Part shown: positions 6,663 to 13,480 of the stretch, piece after piece
How the letters are laid out: each line of letters begins with the position of its first letter
Numbering within the stretch: position 1 is the first letter of the stretch
NCBI GenBank assembly: GCA_037130535.1
Contig: JBAXSU010000028.1
Location: forward strand, 1 to 25,809
Length of the DNA stretch: 25,809 nucleotides
Reading direction: 5' to 3'
DNA from: VFMC01 sp037130535
GTDB taxonomy: Bacteria; Actinomycetota; Acidimicrobiia; Acidimicrobiales; Ilumatobacteraceae
The notes under the pieces: generated by a model
Database searches by the model: none
Seen by the model: only the letters and a program-made list of their open reading frames with translations
Told to the model about the DNA's origin: nothing
Translations under genes and position numbers: made by a program

Positions 6663-8972
6663 TCAGCGCTTCTGCAGCGGCGCCCAGGCCAGCGCCAGAT
6701 GCTTGGTGCCCACGCCCGGGAAACGCACCGAGGCCTCGGCCCGGTCGCCCTCGCCCCGCAACTCGACCACCACGCCCTCGCCGAAGGTGGGGTGCACCAC
6801 ATCGTCGCCCACGCGCAGGCCGAGTGACTCGGCACCCGACTGCTGGGGCTGCGCGCGGCCCGCCCGCAGCGCGGCCTCGACCACCCGCTCGCGGTGCGCG
6901 TTGGCATCGTCTTCGTCGGGGTCGAACGAACTGAGCGGCGCGCCGCGCCGGTACGCGGGCGGCTCGTCGAACTGCCGGCCACCACCGTCGCGTCCGCTGC
7001 GCCCACCCTCGGCCAGGCTGCGGTAACTGCTGCGGCCCGATGCGCCGCGGCCCGTGGCGTTGCCGACGCTCTCGATCAGCGTGGGAGGGATCTCGTCGAA
7101 GAACCGGCTGGGCGGGTTGTACTGCGTTTGGCCGAACAGGCTGCGGCTCCAGGCGTGCGACATGTGCAGGCGGCGTTGGGCGCGGGTGATGCCGACGTAG
7201 GCCAGTCGGCGTTCCTCTTCGAGTTCGGTCGGCTCGGTGAGGGCGCGAGTGTGCGGGAACACTCCTTCTTCGAGGCCGAGCAGGAACACGTTGGGGAACT
7301 CGAGCCCCTTGGCCGAGTGGAGTGTCATCAACACGACGCGGTTGTCGTCGTCGAGTTGGTCGGTGTCGGCCACCAACGCCACCTGTTCGAGGAACTCGTC
7401 GATGCGGGTGAACTCGCGGGCCGAGCCCACCAGTTCGCCGAGGTTCTCGAGCCGACCGTTCGACTCGACCGACGCCTCGGCCTCGAGTTCGGCGAGGTAG
7501 CCGCTGAGCTCGAGCGCGTTCTGGATGATGTCGGCCGGGCCGACCTCGGCCACCACCATCTGGTGCAGGTCGTCGAGCAGCGCCACGAACGAGTCGACAC
7601 CGCGTGCTGCCGGGCCGGTGAGTCCGGCCGCCTGGGCCTGGCGCATGGCATCGGTGAAGCTGATGTTCTCGGCCGCGGCATAGGCGTCGAGCTTGGCCAC
7701 GCTGGTGTCGCCAACACCGCGCTTGGGCACGTTCAGCACCCGCTTCACACTCACCTCGTCGGAGGGGTTCACCACGGCACGCAGATACGCCATGGCATCT
7801 TTCACCTCGCGCCGGTCGTAGAACCGGGTGCCGCCCACCACTTTGTAGGGCAGGCCCATGCGGATGAGGGCCTCTTCCATCACCCGGGCCTGAGCGTTGG
7901 TGCGGTAGAAGACGGCGATCTCGCGCCACTGCTGGGCATCGGTCTCGTGCAGGCGGTGGATGGTGCGGGCCACCCACTGGGCCTCGTCGTGCTCGTCGTC
8001 GGCGTGGTAGCGCACGATGCGGTCGCCCTGGCCGAGTTCGCTCCAGAGCTCTTTCGGGCGACGGCCGGCATTGTGGGCGATGACGGCGTTGGCTGCATCG
8101 AGGATGACCTGGGTGCTGCGGTAGTTCTGGTCGAGCACGATGGTGGTGACATCGTCGAACGCCTGCTCGAACTGGTTGATGTTGCGCACGTCGGCGCCGC
8201 GCCAGCCGTAGATCGACTGGTCGTGGTCGCCCACGGCAGTGATGGCACCGGTCTCCTTGGCGAGGATGACGGCCAACTCGTTCTGGGCGACGTTGGTGTC
8301 TTGGTACTCGTCGATGAGGATGTGCTTGAAGCGCTCCTGGTAGCTGCGCAGCACGTCGGGATGGTTGCGGAATAGCTGCACGGTCTGCATGAGCAGGTCG
8401 TCGAAGTCCATCGCCCCGGCGCGGTGCAGGCGTGACTGGTAGTCGCGGTACACCTCGGCGTGCTTGCGGTCGAAGATGTTCGCAGCCCGCCGAGACGCCT
8501 CGTCGGGGTCGACGAGTTCGTTCTTCCAGAGGCTGATGATGCCGTGCACCCCGCGCGGGGTGAAGCGCTTGGTGTCGAGACCGAGATCGCGGATGACGTA
8601 GCCGGTGAGGCGTTCGGCGTCGGCCTGGTCGTAGATGCTGAACGTGCGCGGGTAGCCGAGCAGGTCGGCGTGGGCGCGCAGGATGCGCACGCATGCGGCA
8701 TGGAACGTGCTGACCCACATCTTGTGCGCAACCGGCCCCACCAGCACCGCCACGCGCTCGCGCATCTCGGCCGCGGCCTTGTTGGTGAACGTGATGGCGA
8801 GGATCTGCATCGGGTGCACACCCTCTTCGATGAGGTGGGCGATGCGATGGGTGAGCACCCGGGTCTTGCCTGAACCAGCGCCGGCCACCACCAGCAGCGG
8901 CCCGCCCCGGTGCACGACGGCGTCGAGCTGATCGGGGTTCAGGCCCAGGGGAGCGGTGGGTTCGGCGGTCAT
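6663..8972 (-). CDS. pcrA: ATP-dependent DNA helicase PcrA/UvrD
   Basis: A 769-residue superfamily 1A 3'-to-5' helicase acting in nucleotide excision repair, replication restart and removal of blocked complexes. Helicase motifs appear in order: Walker A GAGSGKT (31-37), DEYQDT (motif II), GDHDQSIYGWRGAD (III), DQNYRST (IV), LMTLHSAKGLEF (V) and YVGITRAQRRL (VI). The C-terminal 50 residues contain GDDVVHPTFGEGVV, the Tudor-like domain by which PcrA contacts RNA polymerase. The ATG at 8972 lies 9 bases after a TAGGAT box. It diverges from the flavodoxin-like gene and precedes the ClC gene by 4 bases. No SOS box is visible in its promoter. Confidence 0.97.
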   Translation of the reverse strand: MTAEPTAPLGLNPDQLDAVVHRGGPLLVVAGAGSGKTRVLTHRIAHLIEEGVHPMQILAITFTNKAAAEMRERVAVLVGPVAHKMWVSTFHAACVRILRAHADLLGYPRTFSIYDQADAERLTGYVIRDLGLDTKRFTPRGVHGIISLWKNELVDPDEASRRAANIFDRKHAEVYRDYQSRLHRAGAMDFDDLLMQTVQLFRNHPDVLRSYQERFKHILIDEYQDTNVAQNELAVILAKETGAITAVGDHDQSIYGWRGADVRNINQFEQAFDDVTTIVLDQNYRSTQVILDAANAVIAHNAGRRPKELWSELGQGDRIVRYHADDEHDEAQWVARTIHRLHETDAQQWREIAVFYRTNAQARVMEEALIRMGLPYKVVGGTRFYDRREVKDAMAYLRAVVNPSDEVSVKRVLNVPKRGVGDTSVAKLDAYAAAENISFTDAMRQAQAAGLTGPAARGVDSFVALLDDLHQMVVAEVGPADIIQNALELSGYLAELEAEASVESNGRLENLGELVGSAREFTRIDEFLEQVALVADTDQLDDDNRVVLMTLHSAKGLEFPNVFLLGLEEGVFPHTRALTEPTELEEERRLAYVGITRAQRRLHMSHAWSRSLFGQTQYNPPSRFFDEIPPTLIESVGNATGRGASGRSSYRSLAEGGRSGRDGGGRQFDEPPAYRRGAPLSSFDPDEDDANAHRERVVEAALRAGRAQPQQSGAESLGLRVGDDVVHPTFGEGVVVELRGEGDRAEASVRFPGVGTKHLALAWAPLQKR

Positions 8973-8981
8973 GGCACGTCC

Positions 8982-8987
8982 ATCCTA
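8982..8987 (-). promoter_or_regulatory. -10 box of pcrA
   Basis: TAGGAT on the minus strand, 9 bases before the ATG at 8972. At this spacing the mRNA would have at most a few leader bases. Confidence 0.5.
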
Positions 8988-9030
8988 TGGAAGGGGTCGC
9001 ACATGGTTCGGACGTGATTGAATCAGGGGC

Positions 9031-9474
9031 ATGAAGGCAGCGGTCCTGTACGAGAGCCTCACCGGCAACACCCAGCGTGCCGGCGAGAAGATCGCCTCCC
9101 TGCTCCAGCAGGAGGGGTGGAGCATCACCGGCTTCGACCCGGTGCGTCAGCCCAACCACGCTGCGCTCCAGGAGGCCGACTTCGTGTTGGTGGGCACCTG
9201 GGTGCACGGGTTGTTCGTGGTGGGTCAGGCGCCGTGGGGGTTGGGCAACGTCGGCCACCTACCGGCGATGCGTGGCAAGAAGGCGGCGGTGTTCGCCACG
9301 TTCGCACTCAATCCGGGCAAGACCCTCGACAAGTTGTCCACCGCGGTGATGGACCGCGGTGCCGACGTGATCGGTGGCCTGGCGCTGAACCGGGCGAAGC
9401 TCGACGAGCACAGCGAGGTGTTCGTGGAGCGTCTGCTCGCCAACCTGCCGCCGTCGATGGTGCACGCCGGCTGA
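9031..9474 (+). CDS. Flavodoxin-like protein
   Basis: A 147-residue flavodoxin-fold protein. The N-terminal strand and loop AVLYESLTGNTQRAGEKIA form the FMN phosphate-binding loop (about residues 4-16), and VLVGTWVHGLFVVGQAP (about 52-68) corresponds to the second FMN-contact loop. It could serve as an FMN electron carrier or a small reductase; no specific partner is adjacent, although a P450 system lies 4 kb away. The ATG at 9031 is preceded by TTGAAT 7 bases upstream and also by AGGGG, so either a leaderless or a ribosome-bound start is possible. It diverges from pcrA and converges on the membrane-anchored protein, with a hairpin between them. Confidence 0.85.
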   Translation: MKAAVLYESLTGNTQRAGEKIASLLQQEGWSITGFDPVRQPNHAALQEADFVLVGTWVHGLFVVGQAPWGLGNVGHLPAMRGKKAAVFATFALNPGKTLDKLSTAVMDRGADVIGGLALNRAKLDEHSEVFVERLLANLPPSMVHAG

Positions 9475-9483
9475 GCCGGCGGC

Positions 9484-9504
9484 CGGCGCCCGCTCAGGGC
9501 GCCG
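9484..9504. terminator. Bidirectional hairpin between convergent genes
   Basis: CGGCGCCC and GGGCGCCG form a perfect 8 bp GC stem with a 5-base loop. It lies 9 bases after the flavodoxin stop, and the loop contains the stop codon of the opposing gene. There is no T-tract, which is common for terminators of high-GC actinobacteria. Confidence 0.5.
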
Positions 9505-9997
9505 TGGTGGTAGATGCCAACGCGCCGCGCAGGTCGATCTCGACGCGGTCGTTCACCAACACCTGCACGCCCTGGGGCGGCGCCAGTTGCTCGACCGCCA
9601 CGGTGCGGCCCTCGCAGTCGGTGTAGTCGCGTGTGCCCTTCACCTGTTCGACGAGGCAGTCGGGGGTGCGGTCGGCCGGGTAGGCGAAGTACACCCGCCA
9701 GCCCTTCTTCACCGTGTCGCCGGTGTGGTCGAGCACCAAGCTGCGGTCGCCGTCGCTGCCCACGAGCCCCTGGAACAGCAACGGCCCCTGGTCGGCGATC
9801 AGCTCGGCGATGGTCTCGGTGCGGCCCACCTCGAACGTCGGTGTCGCCAGTCGAGTGCTCACCCGGTCGGGGTTGTTCGACAGCAGCGCGGCGATGCCCC
9901 AGGTGGCCAACGCGAGCAGGCCGAAGAACAGAATGCCGCCTGCAACGGGCAGCACGGCACGTCCGGCGGGGGAGGTGGGCTGATACCAGCGGCGCAC
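9494..9997 (-). CDS. Membrane-anchored protein of unknown function
   Basis: A 167-residue protein I do not recognise. It has a short basic N-terminus, one hydrophobic segment at about residues 13-40 and a hydrophilic remainder that should face outside. The outer part has a conserved-looking block PDCLVEQVKG...DYTDCEGRTV, with Cys114 and Cys128, followed by an APPQGVQVLVND strand. The spacing would allow a disulfide or metal site, but it lacks the CxH motifs of a Rieske domain. The GTG at 9997 is chosen because CAGACT stands 7 bases upstream; TTG 10033 or GTG 10030 would add 11-12 residues. It converges on the flavodoxin-like gene. Confidence 0.7.
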   Translation of the reverse strand: MRRWYQPTSPAGRAVLPVAGGILFFGLLALATWGIAALLSNNPDRVSTRLATPTFEVGRTETIAELIADQGPLLFQGLVGSDGDRSLVLDHTGDTVKKGWRVYFAYPADRTPDCLVEQVKGTRDYTDCEGRTVAVEQLAPPQGVQVLVNDRVEIDLRGALASTTTAP

Positions 9998-10049
9998 GAT
10001 GCACAGTCTGCTCGCCCTGCCCGGCTTCACCAACGCGGGTGTGCGCGCC

Positions 10050-10055
10050 TAGGGT
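10050..10055 (+). promoter_or_regulatory. -10 box of the B12-subunit/sucCD operon
   Basis: TAGGGT followed by 9 bases and the GTG at 10065. It is probably the promoter for all three genes, since no similar box precedes sucC or sucD. Confidence 0.5.
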
Positions 10056-10064
10056 CACATCCTC

Positions 10065-10469
10065 GTGAAGCGTCCGTACCGAGTCGTCGTCGCCAAGCCC
10101 GGTCTCGATGGGCACGATCGCGGGGCCAAGACCATCACCCGTGCCTTGCGCGACCACGGGTTCGAGGTCATCTACACCGGCCTGCATCAGACCCCCGAGC
10201 AGATCGCCGAGACGGTGTTGCAGGAAGATGCCGACGCCGTGGGCCTGTCGTTGCTGTCGGGAGCGCACCTCACGTTGTTCCCCCGCACGATGGAGGAACT
10301 ACGCAGCCGCGACCTCGCCGACGTGATGGTGTTCGGCGGCGGGGTCATCCCCGACGCCGATGCGCGGGCGCTGCGCGAGCAGGGTGTCGCCCAGATCTTC
10401 GGCCCCGGCTCGTCGCTGAAGGCCATCGCGCAGTGGTTGGAAACGGCGCTCGACGCCAGAGAGGACTGA
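10065..10469 (+). CDS. B12-binding subunit, methylmalonyl-CoA mutase type
   Basis: A 134-residue stand-alone cobalamin-binding domain resembling the C-terminal domain of methylmalonyl-CoA mutase. The base-off B12 motif DxHxxG is D15-G-H17-D-R-G20, with His17 as the cobalt ligand; GLSLLSGAH and VFGGGVIPD are the other two B12-contact stretches. It would need a separate catalytic (TIM-barrel) subunit, which is not in the window. It lies 4 bases before sucC, so the product of a mutase reaction, succinyl-CoA, would be used by the enzyme encoded next. Related domains serve isobutyryl-CoA or ethylmalonyl-CoA mutases, so the exact substrate is open. Confidence 0.88.
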   Translation: MKRPYRVVVAKPGLDGHDRGAKTITRALRDHGFEVIYTGLHQTPEQIAETVLQEDADAVGLSLLSGAHLTLFPRTMEELRSRDLADVMVFGGGVIPDADARALREQGVAQIFGPGSSLKAIAQWLETALDARED

Positions 10470-10473
10470 TCCA

Positions 10474-11625
10474 GTGGACCTGTTCGAGTACCAGGGCAAG
10501 CAGTACTTCGCCCGCTTCGACATCCCGGTGTCGCCGGGCGGTGTGGCCTACACCGTCGACGAGGCCGTGGCCGTGGCCGAGCAGGCCGGCTACCCCGTGG
10601 TGGTGAAGGCCCAGGTGCAGGTGGGCGGCCGCGGCAAGGCGGGTGGCATCAAGCTCGCCGACAACGCCGACGAGGTGCGCCTCCACGCTGGCAACATCAT
10701 CGGCATGGACATCAAGGGCCACCTCGTGAAGCGGGTGTGGGTCGAGCACGCCAGCGACATCGCCAAGGAGTACTACGCCTCGTACTCGCTCGACCGTGCG
10801 GCGAAGAAGCATCTCCTCATGCTCAGCGCGCAGGGCGGTGTCGAGATCGAGGCCGTCGCCGAAACCGACCCCGACGCCATCGTGATGCTGCACATCGACC
10901 CGGTCGACGGCATCTCTTTGGCTGTGGCCCGCGACGCCACGGTGCGCGCCAACATCGACGCCGAAGCCGTCGACGGTGTAGCCGACATGCTGGTGAAGCT
11001 GTACCGCTGCTTCACCGAAGGCGACTGCGATCTCGCCGAGATCAACCCGCTCATCCTGCGGCCCGACGGCGGCGTGCACGCGCTCGACGCGAAGGTCAGC
11101 CTCGACGACAACGCCGGCTTCCGTCACCCCGAGTGGGACGAGTTCCGCGCCACCGAGGAACTCGACGCTCGTGAGCAATTGGCCCGCACACACGACCTGC
11201 AGTACATCGGCCTCGACGGCAGTGTAGGCATCATCGCCAACGGCGCCGGTCTGGCCATGAGCACGCTCGACGTCGTGAACCAGGTGGGTGGCAAGGCCGC
11301 CAACTTCCTCGACATCGGCGGCGGCGCCAACGCCGACGTGATGGCCGCTGCGCTCGGCGTCATCAACTTCGACGAGAACGTGAAGAGCATCTTCATCAAC
11401 ATCTTCGGTGGCATCACCCGCGGCGAGGAAGTGGCCAAGGGCATTGTCGAGGCGCTCAGCCGTGTCGAGCTGCGTGCTCCGATCGTCATCCGACTCGACG
11501 GCACCAACGCCGAGCAGGGCCGCGCGATCCTCGCCGACGCCGGCATCCCCGAGAGCAAGCTGATCTCGAAGCCCACCATGCTGGAAGCCGCCCATGCGGC
11601 CGTAGCCATCGCGACTGGAGCCTGA
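10474..11625 (+). CDS. sucC: Succinate-CoA ligase, beta subunit
   Basis: A 383-residue beta subunit of succinyl-CoA synthetase, which with SucD converts succinyl-CoA, NDP and phosphate to succinate and NTP in the TCA cycle. The N-terminal ATP-grasp domain shows VVVKAQVQ with Lys45 and GGRGKAGG (51-58); CDLAEINPLI and ALDAK form the metal-binding part; the C-terminal CoA-ligase domain has GIIANGAGLAM and NFLDIGGGA. Length is close to the E. coli protein (388). The GTG start at 10474 has an AGAGG sequence about 9 bases upstream. It is the second gene of the three-gene operon, 3 bases from sucD. ADP versus GDP preference cannot be read with confidence. Confidence 0.97.
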   Translation: MDLFEYQGKQYFARFDIPVSPGGVAYTVDEAVAVAEQAGYPVVVKAQVQVGGRGKAGGIKLADNADEVRLHAGNIIGMDIKGHLVKRVWVEHASDIAKEYYASYSLDRAAKKHLLMLSAQGGVEIEAVAETDPDAIVMLHIDPVDGISLAVARDATVRANIDAEAVDGVADMLVKLYRCFTEGDCDLAEINPLILRPDGGVHALDAKVSLDDNAGFRHPEWDEFRATEELDAREQLARTHDLQYIGLDGSVGIIANGAGLAMSTLDVVNQVGGKAANFLDIGGGANADVMAAALGVINFDENVKSIFINIFGGITRGEEVAKGIVEALSRVELRAPIVIRLDGTNAEQGRAILADAGIPESKLISKPTMLEAAHAAVAIATGA

Positions 11626-11628
11626 GTC

Positions 11629-12543
11629 ATGGCCATCTTCGTCAACGAACACACCAAGGTGATCGTGCAGGGCCTCACCGGCGGCCAGGGCAAGTACCAC
11701 GGCCTGCGCAACAAGGCCTACGGCACCCAGGTCGTCGGCGGTGTCACACCCGGCAAGGGCGGCACCGATGTAGCCACCGAGAATGGTGACAGCATCCCGG
11801 TTTTCAACACGGTGGCCGAGGCCGTCGCCGCCACGGGTGCCACGGCATCGTTCATCGCCGTGCCGCCGAAGGCTGCCGCTGCGGCCATCCTCGAGGCTGC
11901 GGCCGCGGGCATCGGCTTCATCGTCTGCATCACCGAGGGCATCCCGGCGCAGGACGAGGCCAAGGTCTACAACACCCTGGTGCGCGACTACCCGAACACG
12001 CGCCTGCTGGGCCCCAACTGCCCGGGCATCATCAGCCCAGGCAAGTGCAACATCGGCATCACCGCCGGCGAGATCGCCGAACTGCCCACGGCAGGCGGCC
12101 CCAACGTGGGCATCGTCAGCCGCTCGGGCACGCTCACCTATCAGGCGCTGTACGAACTGAAGCAGCGCGGTATCGGCGTGAGCACTTGCGTGGGCATCGG
12201 CGGCGACCCCGTGCCGGGCACCAACTTCATCGACTGCCTGCGGGAGTTCCAGGCCGACCCCGAGACGCACGCCATCATCATGATCGGCGAGATCGGCGGC
12301 TCGGCCGAGGAAGAGGCGGCCGAGTTCATCAAGGCCCACGTCACCAAGCCGATGAGCGCCTACATCGCGGGCGTCACCGCACCCGAGGGCAAGAAGATGG
12401 GACACGCCGGTGCCATCACCTCGGGCGGCAAGGGCACGGCCAAGGGCAAGATGGAAGCGCTCGCGGCCGCCGGCGTGAAGGTGGGCCTGAACCCCACCGA
12501 GGCCGGCGACCTGATGGCCGAGATCGTCGCCACCCTGCGCTGA
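11629..12543 (+). CDS. sucD: Succinate-CoA ligase, alpha subunit
   Basis: A 304-residue alpha subunit that binds CoA in an N-terminal Rossmann domain (KVIVQGLTGGQGKYH at residues 10-24) and carries the phosphorylated histidine, His259, in KKMGHAGAI. EIGGSAEEEAA (221-231) is the conserved family stretch before it. The ATG at 11629 has a TGGAG sequence 8 bases upstream and follows sucC by 3 bases. It ends the operon; two tandem palindromes follow within 140 bases. Length and motifs are fully normal. Confidence 0.97.
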   Translation: MAIFVNEHTKVIVQGLTGGQGKYHGLRNKAYGTQVVGGVTPGKGGTDVATENGDSIPVFNTVAEAVAATGATASFIAVPPKAAAAAILEAAAAGIGFIVCITEGIPAQDEAKVYNTLVRDYPNTRLLGPNCPGIISPGKCNIGITAGEIAELPTAGGPNVGIVSRSGTLTYQALYELKQRGIGVSTCVGIGGDPVPGTNFIDCLREFQADPETHAIIMIGEIGGSAEEEAAEFIKAHVTKPMSAYIAGVTAPEGKKMGHAGAITSGGKGTAKGKMEALAAAGVKVGLNPTEAGDLMAEIVATLR

Positions 12544-12591
12544 GGCCGGGCGCTGATCCGGCCGGCCCCCGGCCCCACCCCGATCTGGCTC

Positions 12592-12682
12592 CGTGAGCCT
12601 CGACCCGCTCTCGCGGGGTTCACACGCACGGAACCGGTCGATTCGTGAGCCTCGGCCACCCCCACGGTGGTCGAGACTCACG
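12592..12682. repeat. Two tandem palindromic repeats after sucD
   Basis: The 11-mer CGTGAGCCTCG begins at 12592 and again at 12644. Each copy opens a hairpin. The first has the stem CCCGC/GCGGG around TCTC. The second has 17-base arms, CGTGAGCCTCGGCCACC and GGTGGTCGAGACTCACG, matching at 15 of 17 positions around CCCAC. They lie between convergent genes and could act as a bidirectional terminator, or be members of a dispersed palindromic repeat family. The rest of the 12544-12722 gap holds GC-rich low-complexity sequence including a run of eight G at 12693-12700. Confidence 0.6.
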
Positions 12683-12722
12683 TACCTGGGTCGGGGGGGG
12701 CGGCACCGTGGGGTGCGTCGAC

Positions 12723-13364
12723 TCAGGTTGGCGGCGGCGGAGGCGGCGGCATCGAACTGCCGACGGGCATGGGTGGCGGCGGTGTCGAGCTGCCCCCGGG
12801 TGCGGCCGGCGCTGCGGGTGGTGCCAAGGGCGTCGACTGACTGCCACCGAGTGCGCCCGTCATGGTGCCGAACTCGCTCTTCAGCTTGTCGACATCCTTG
12901 AGGTCGGCGAGGTTGCCGCCCGACTCGGTGAACCCCATCACGCACCCTGCCACCACGGCGACGGTGGCGATGAGGCCCAGCCATGCACCCAATCCGCGGC
13001 TGATGTCGAGGCCGGCATCTTCGAGGCCGCCGCTGTCGATACCGTCGAAGAGGAACCGGAACAGCACCAGCAGTGCGCCGAGTGCAGCGGCGGCAAGGAA
13101 CACCAGCGGCACCGGAAGGCTGCTCGGCAGTTTCAGCATGCCGAGGCGTAGCAGCACGGTGAGCACCGCGATGGCGATGAAGATGAGCCAGGCGATACCG
13201 ACGGTGCCGAAGTAGTCGCCCAACCCGTGGGCGTTGGCGCTCGTGGTGAAGAGCGACCCACCCTCGAAGCTGAGCTTCCACCAGGTGAGTGGACCGGCGA
13301 TGAGGAACAGGGCACCGCCACCCATCTTCAACCAATCACTGGGCTTGAATGCACGCAGATCCAT
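12723..13364 (-). CDS. Four-helix membrane protein with Pro-rich tail
   Basis: A 213-residue protein I cannot assign to a family. Four hydrophobic segments are visible: about residues 16-31, 52-75, 81-106 and 125-146. The last 60 residues are rich in Pro, Ala, Gly and Ser and end in a run of seven prolines before a final Thr, probably a disordered cytoplasmic tail. The start at ATG 13364 is supported by a GGAGG sequence 4 bases upstream, one of the few strong Shine-Dalgarno sites in the window; the GTG immediately before it would be too close to that site. It diverges from purH and converges on sucD. Confidence 0.75.
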   Translation of the reverse strand: MDLRAFKPSDWLKMGGGALFLIAGPLTWWKLSFEGGSLFTTSANAHGLGDYFGTVGIAWLIFIAIAVLTVLLRLGMLKLPSSLPVPLVFLAAAALGALLVLFRFLFDGIDSGGLEDAGLDISRGLGAWLGLIATVAVVAGCVMGFTESGGNLADLKDVDKLKSEFGTMTGALGGSQSTPLAPPAAPAAPGGSSTPPPPMPVGSSMPPPPPPPT

Positions 13365-13468
13365 CACGCCTCCGTAGGACTCGAGGGATGCAGCACGGCG
13401 AGTGGTCGTGCCGCACCGCGCACGGTACGCCGTCTCGCAGTCGCGCCGGAAGGGTCCTCCGGCCTGGT

Positions 13469-13474
13469 TACCCT
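13469..13474 (+). promoter_or_regulatory. -10 box of purH
   Basis: TACCCT followed by 6 bases and the ATG at 13481. It indicates a leaderless purH mRNA and rules out the longer frame that opens upstream. Confidence 0.5.
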
Positions 13475-13480
13475 CGGCAC

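Noticed and set aside
9494..9997. Rieske iron-sulfur domain in the membrane-anchored protein
   Set aside because: There is a cysteine pair, but the CxH and CxxH motifs needed for a Rieske cluster are absent.
12691..12712. G-rich run that might form a quadruplex
   Set aside because: There is a run of eight G and nearby GGGG, but too few evenly spaced G-tracts for a convincing quadruplex; it is noted only as low-complexity intergenic sequence.
10345..13335. A 996-codon open frame on the minus strand across sucC and sucD
   Set aside because: It is antisense to two certain genes, and its composition (His, Asp, Val, Gly-rich) is that of the complement of GC-biased codons. Such frames occur throughout this window because stop codons are rare at this GC content.
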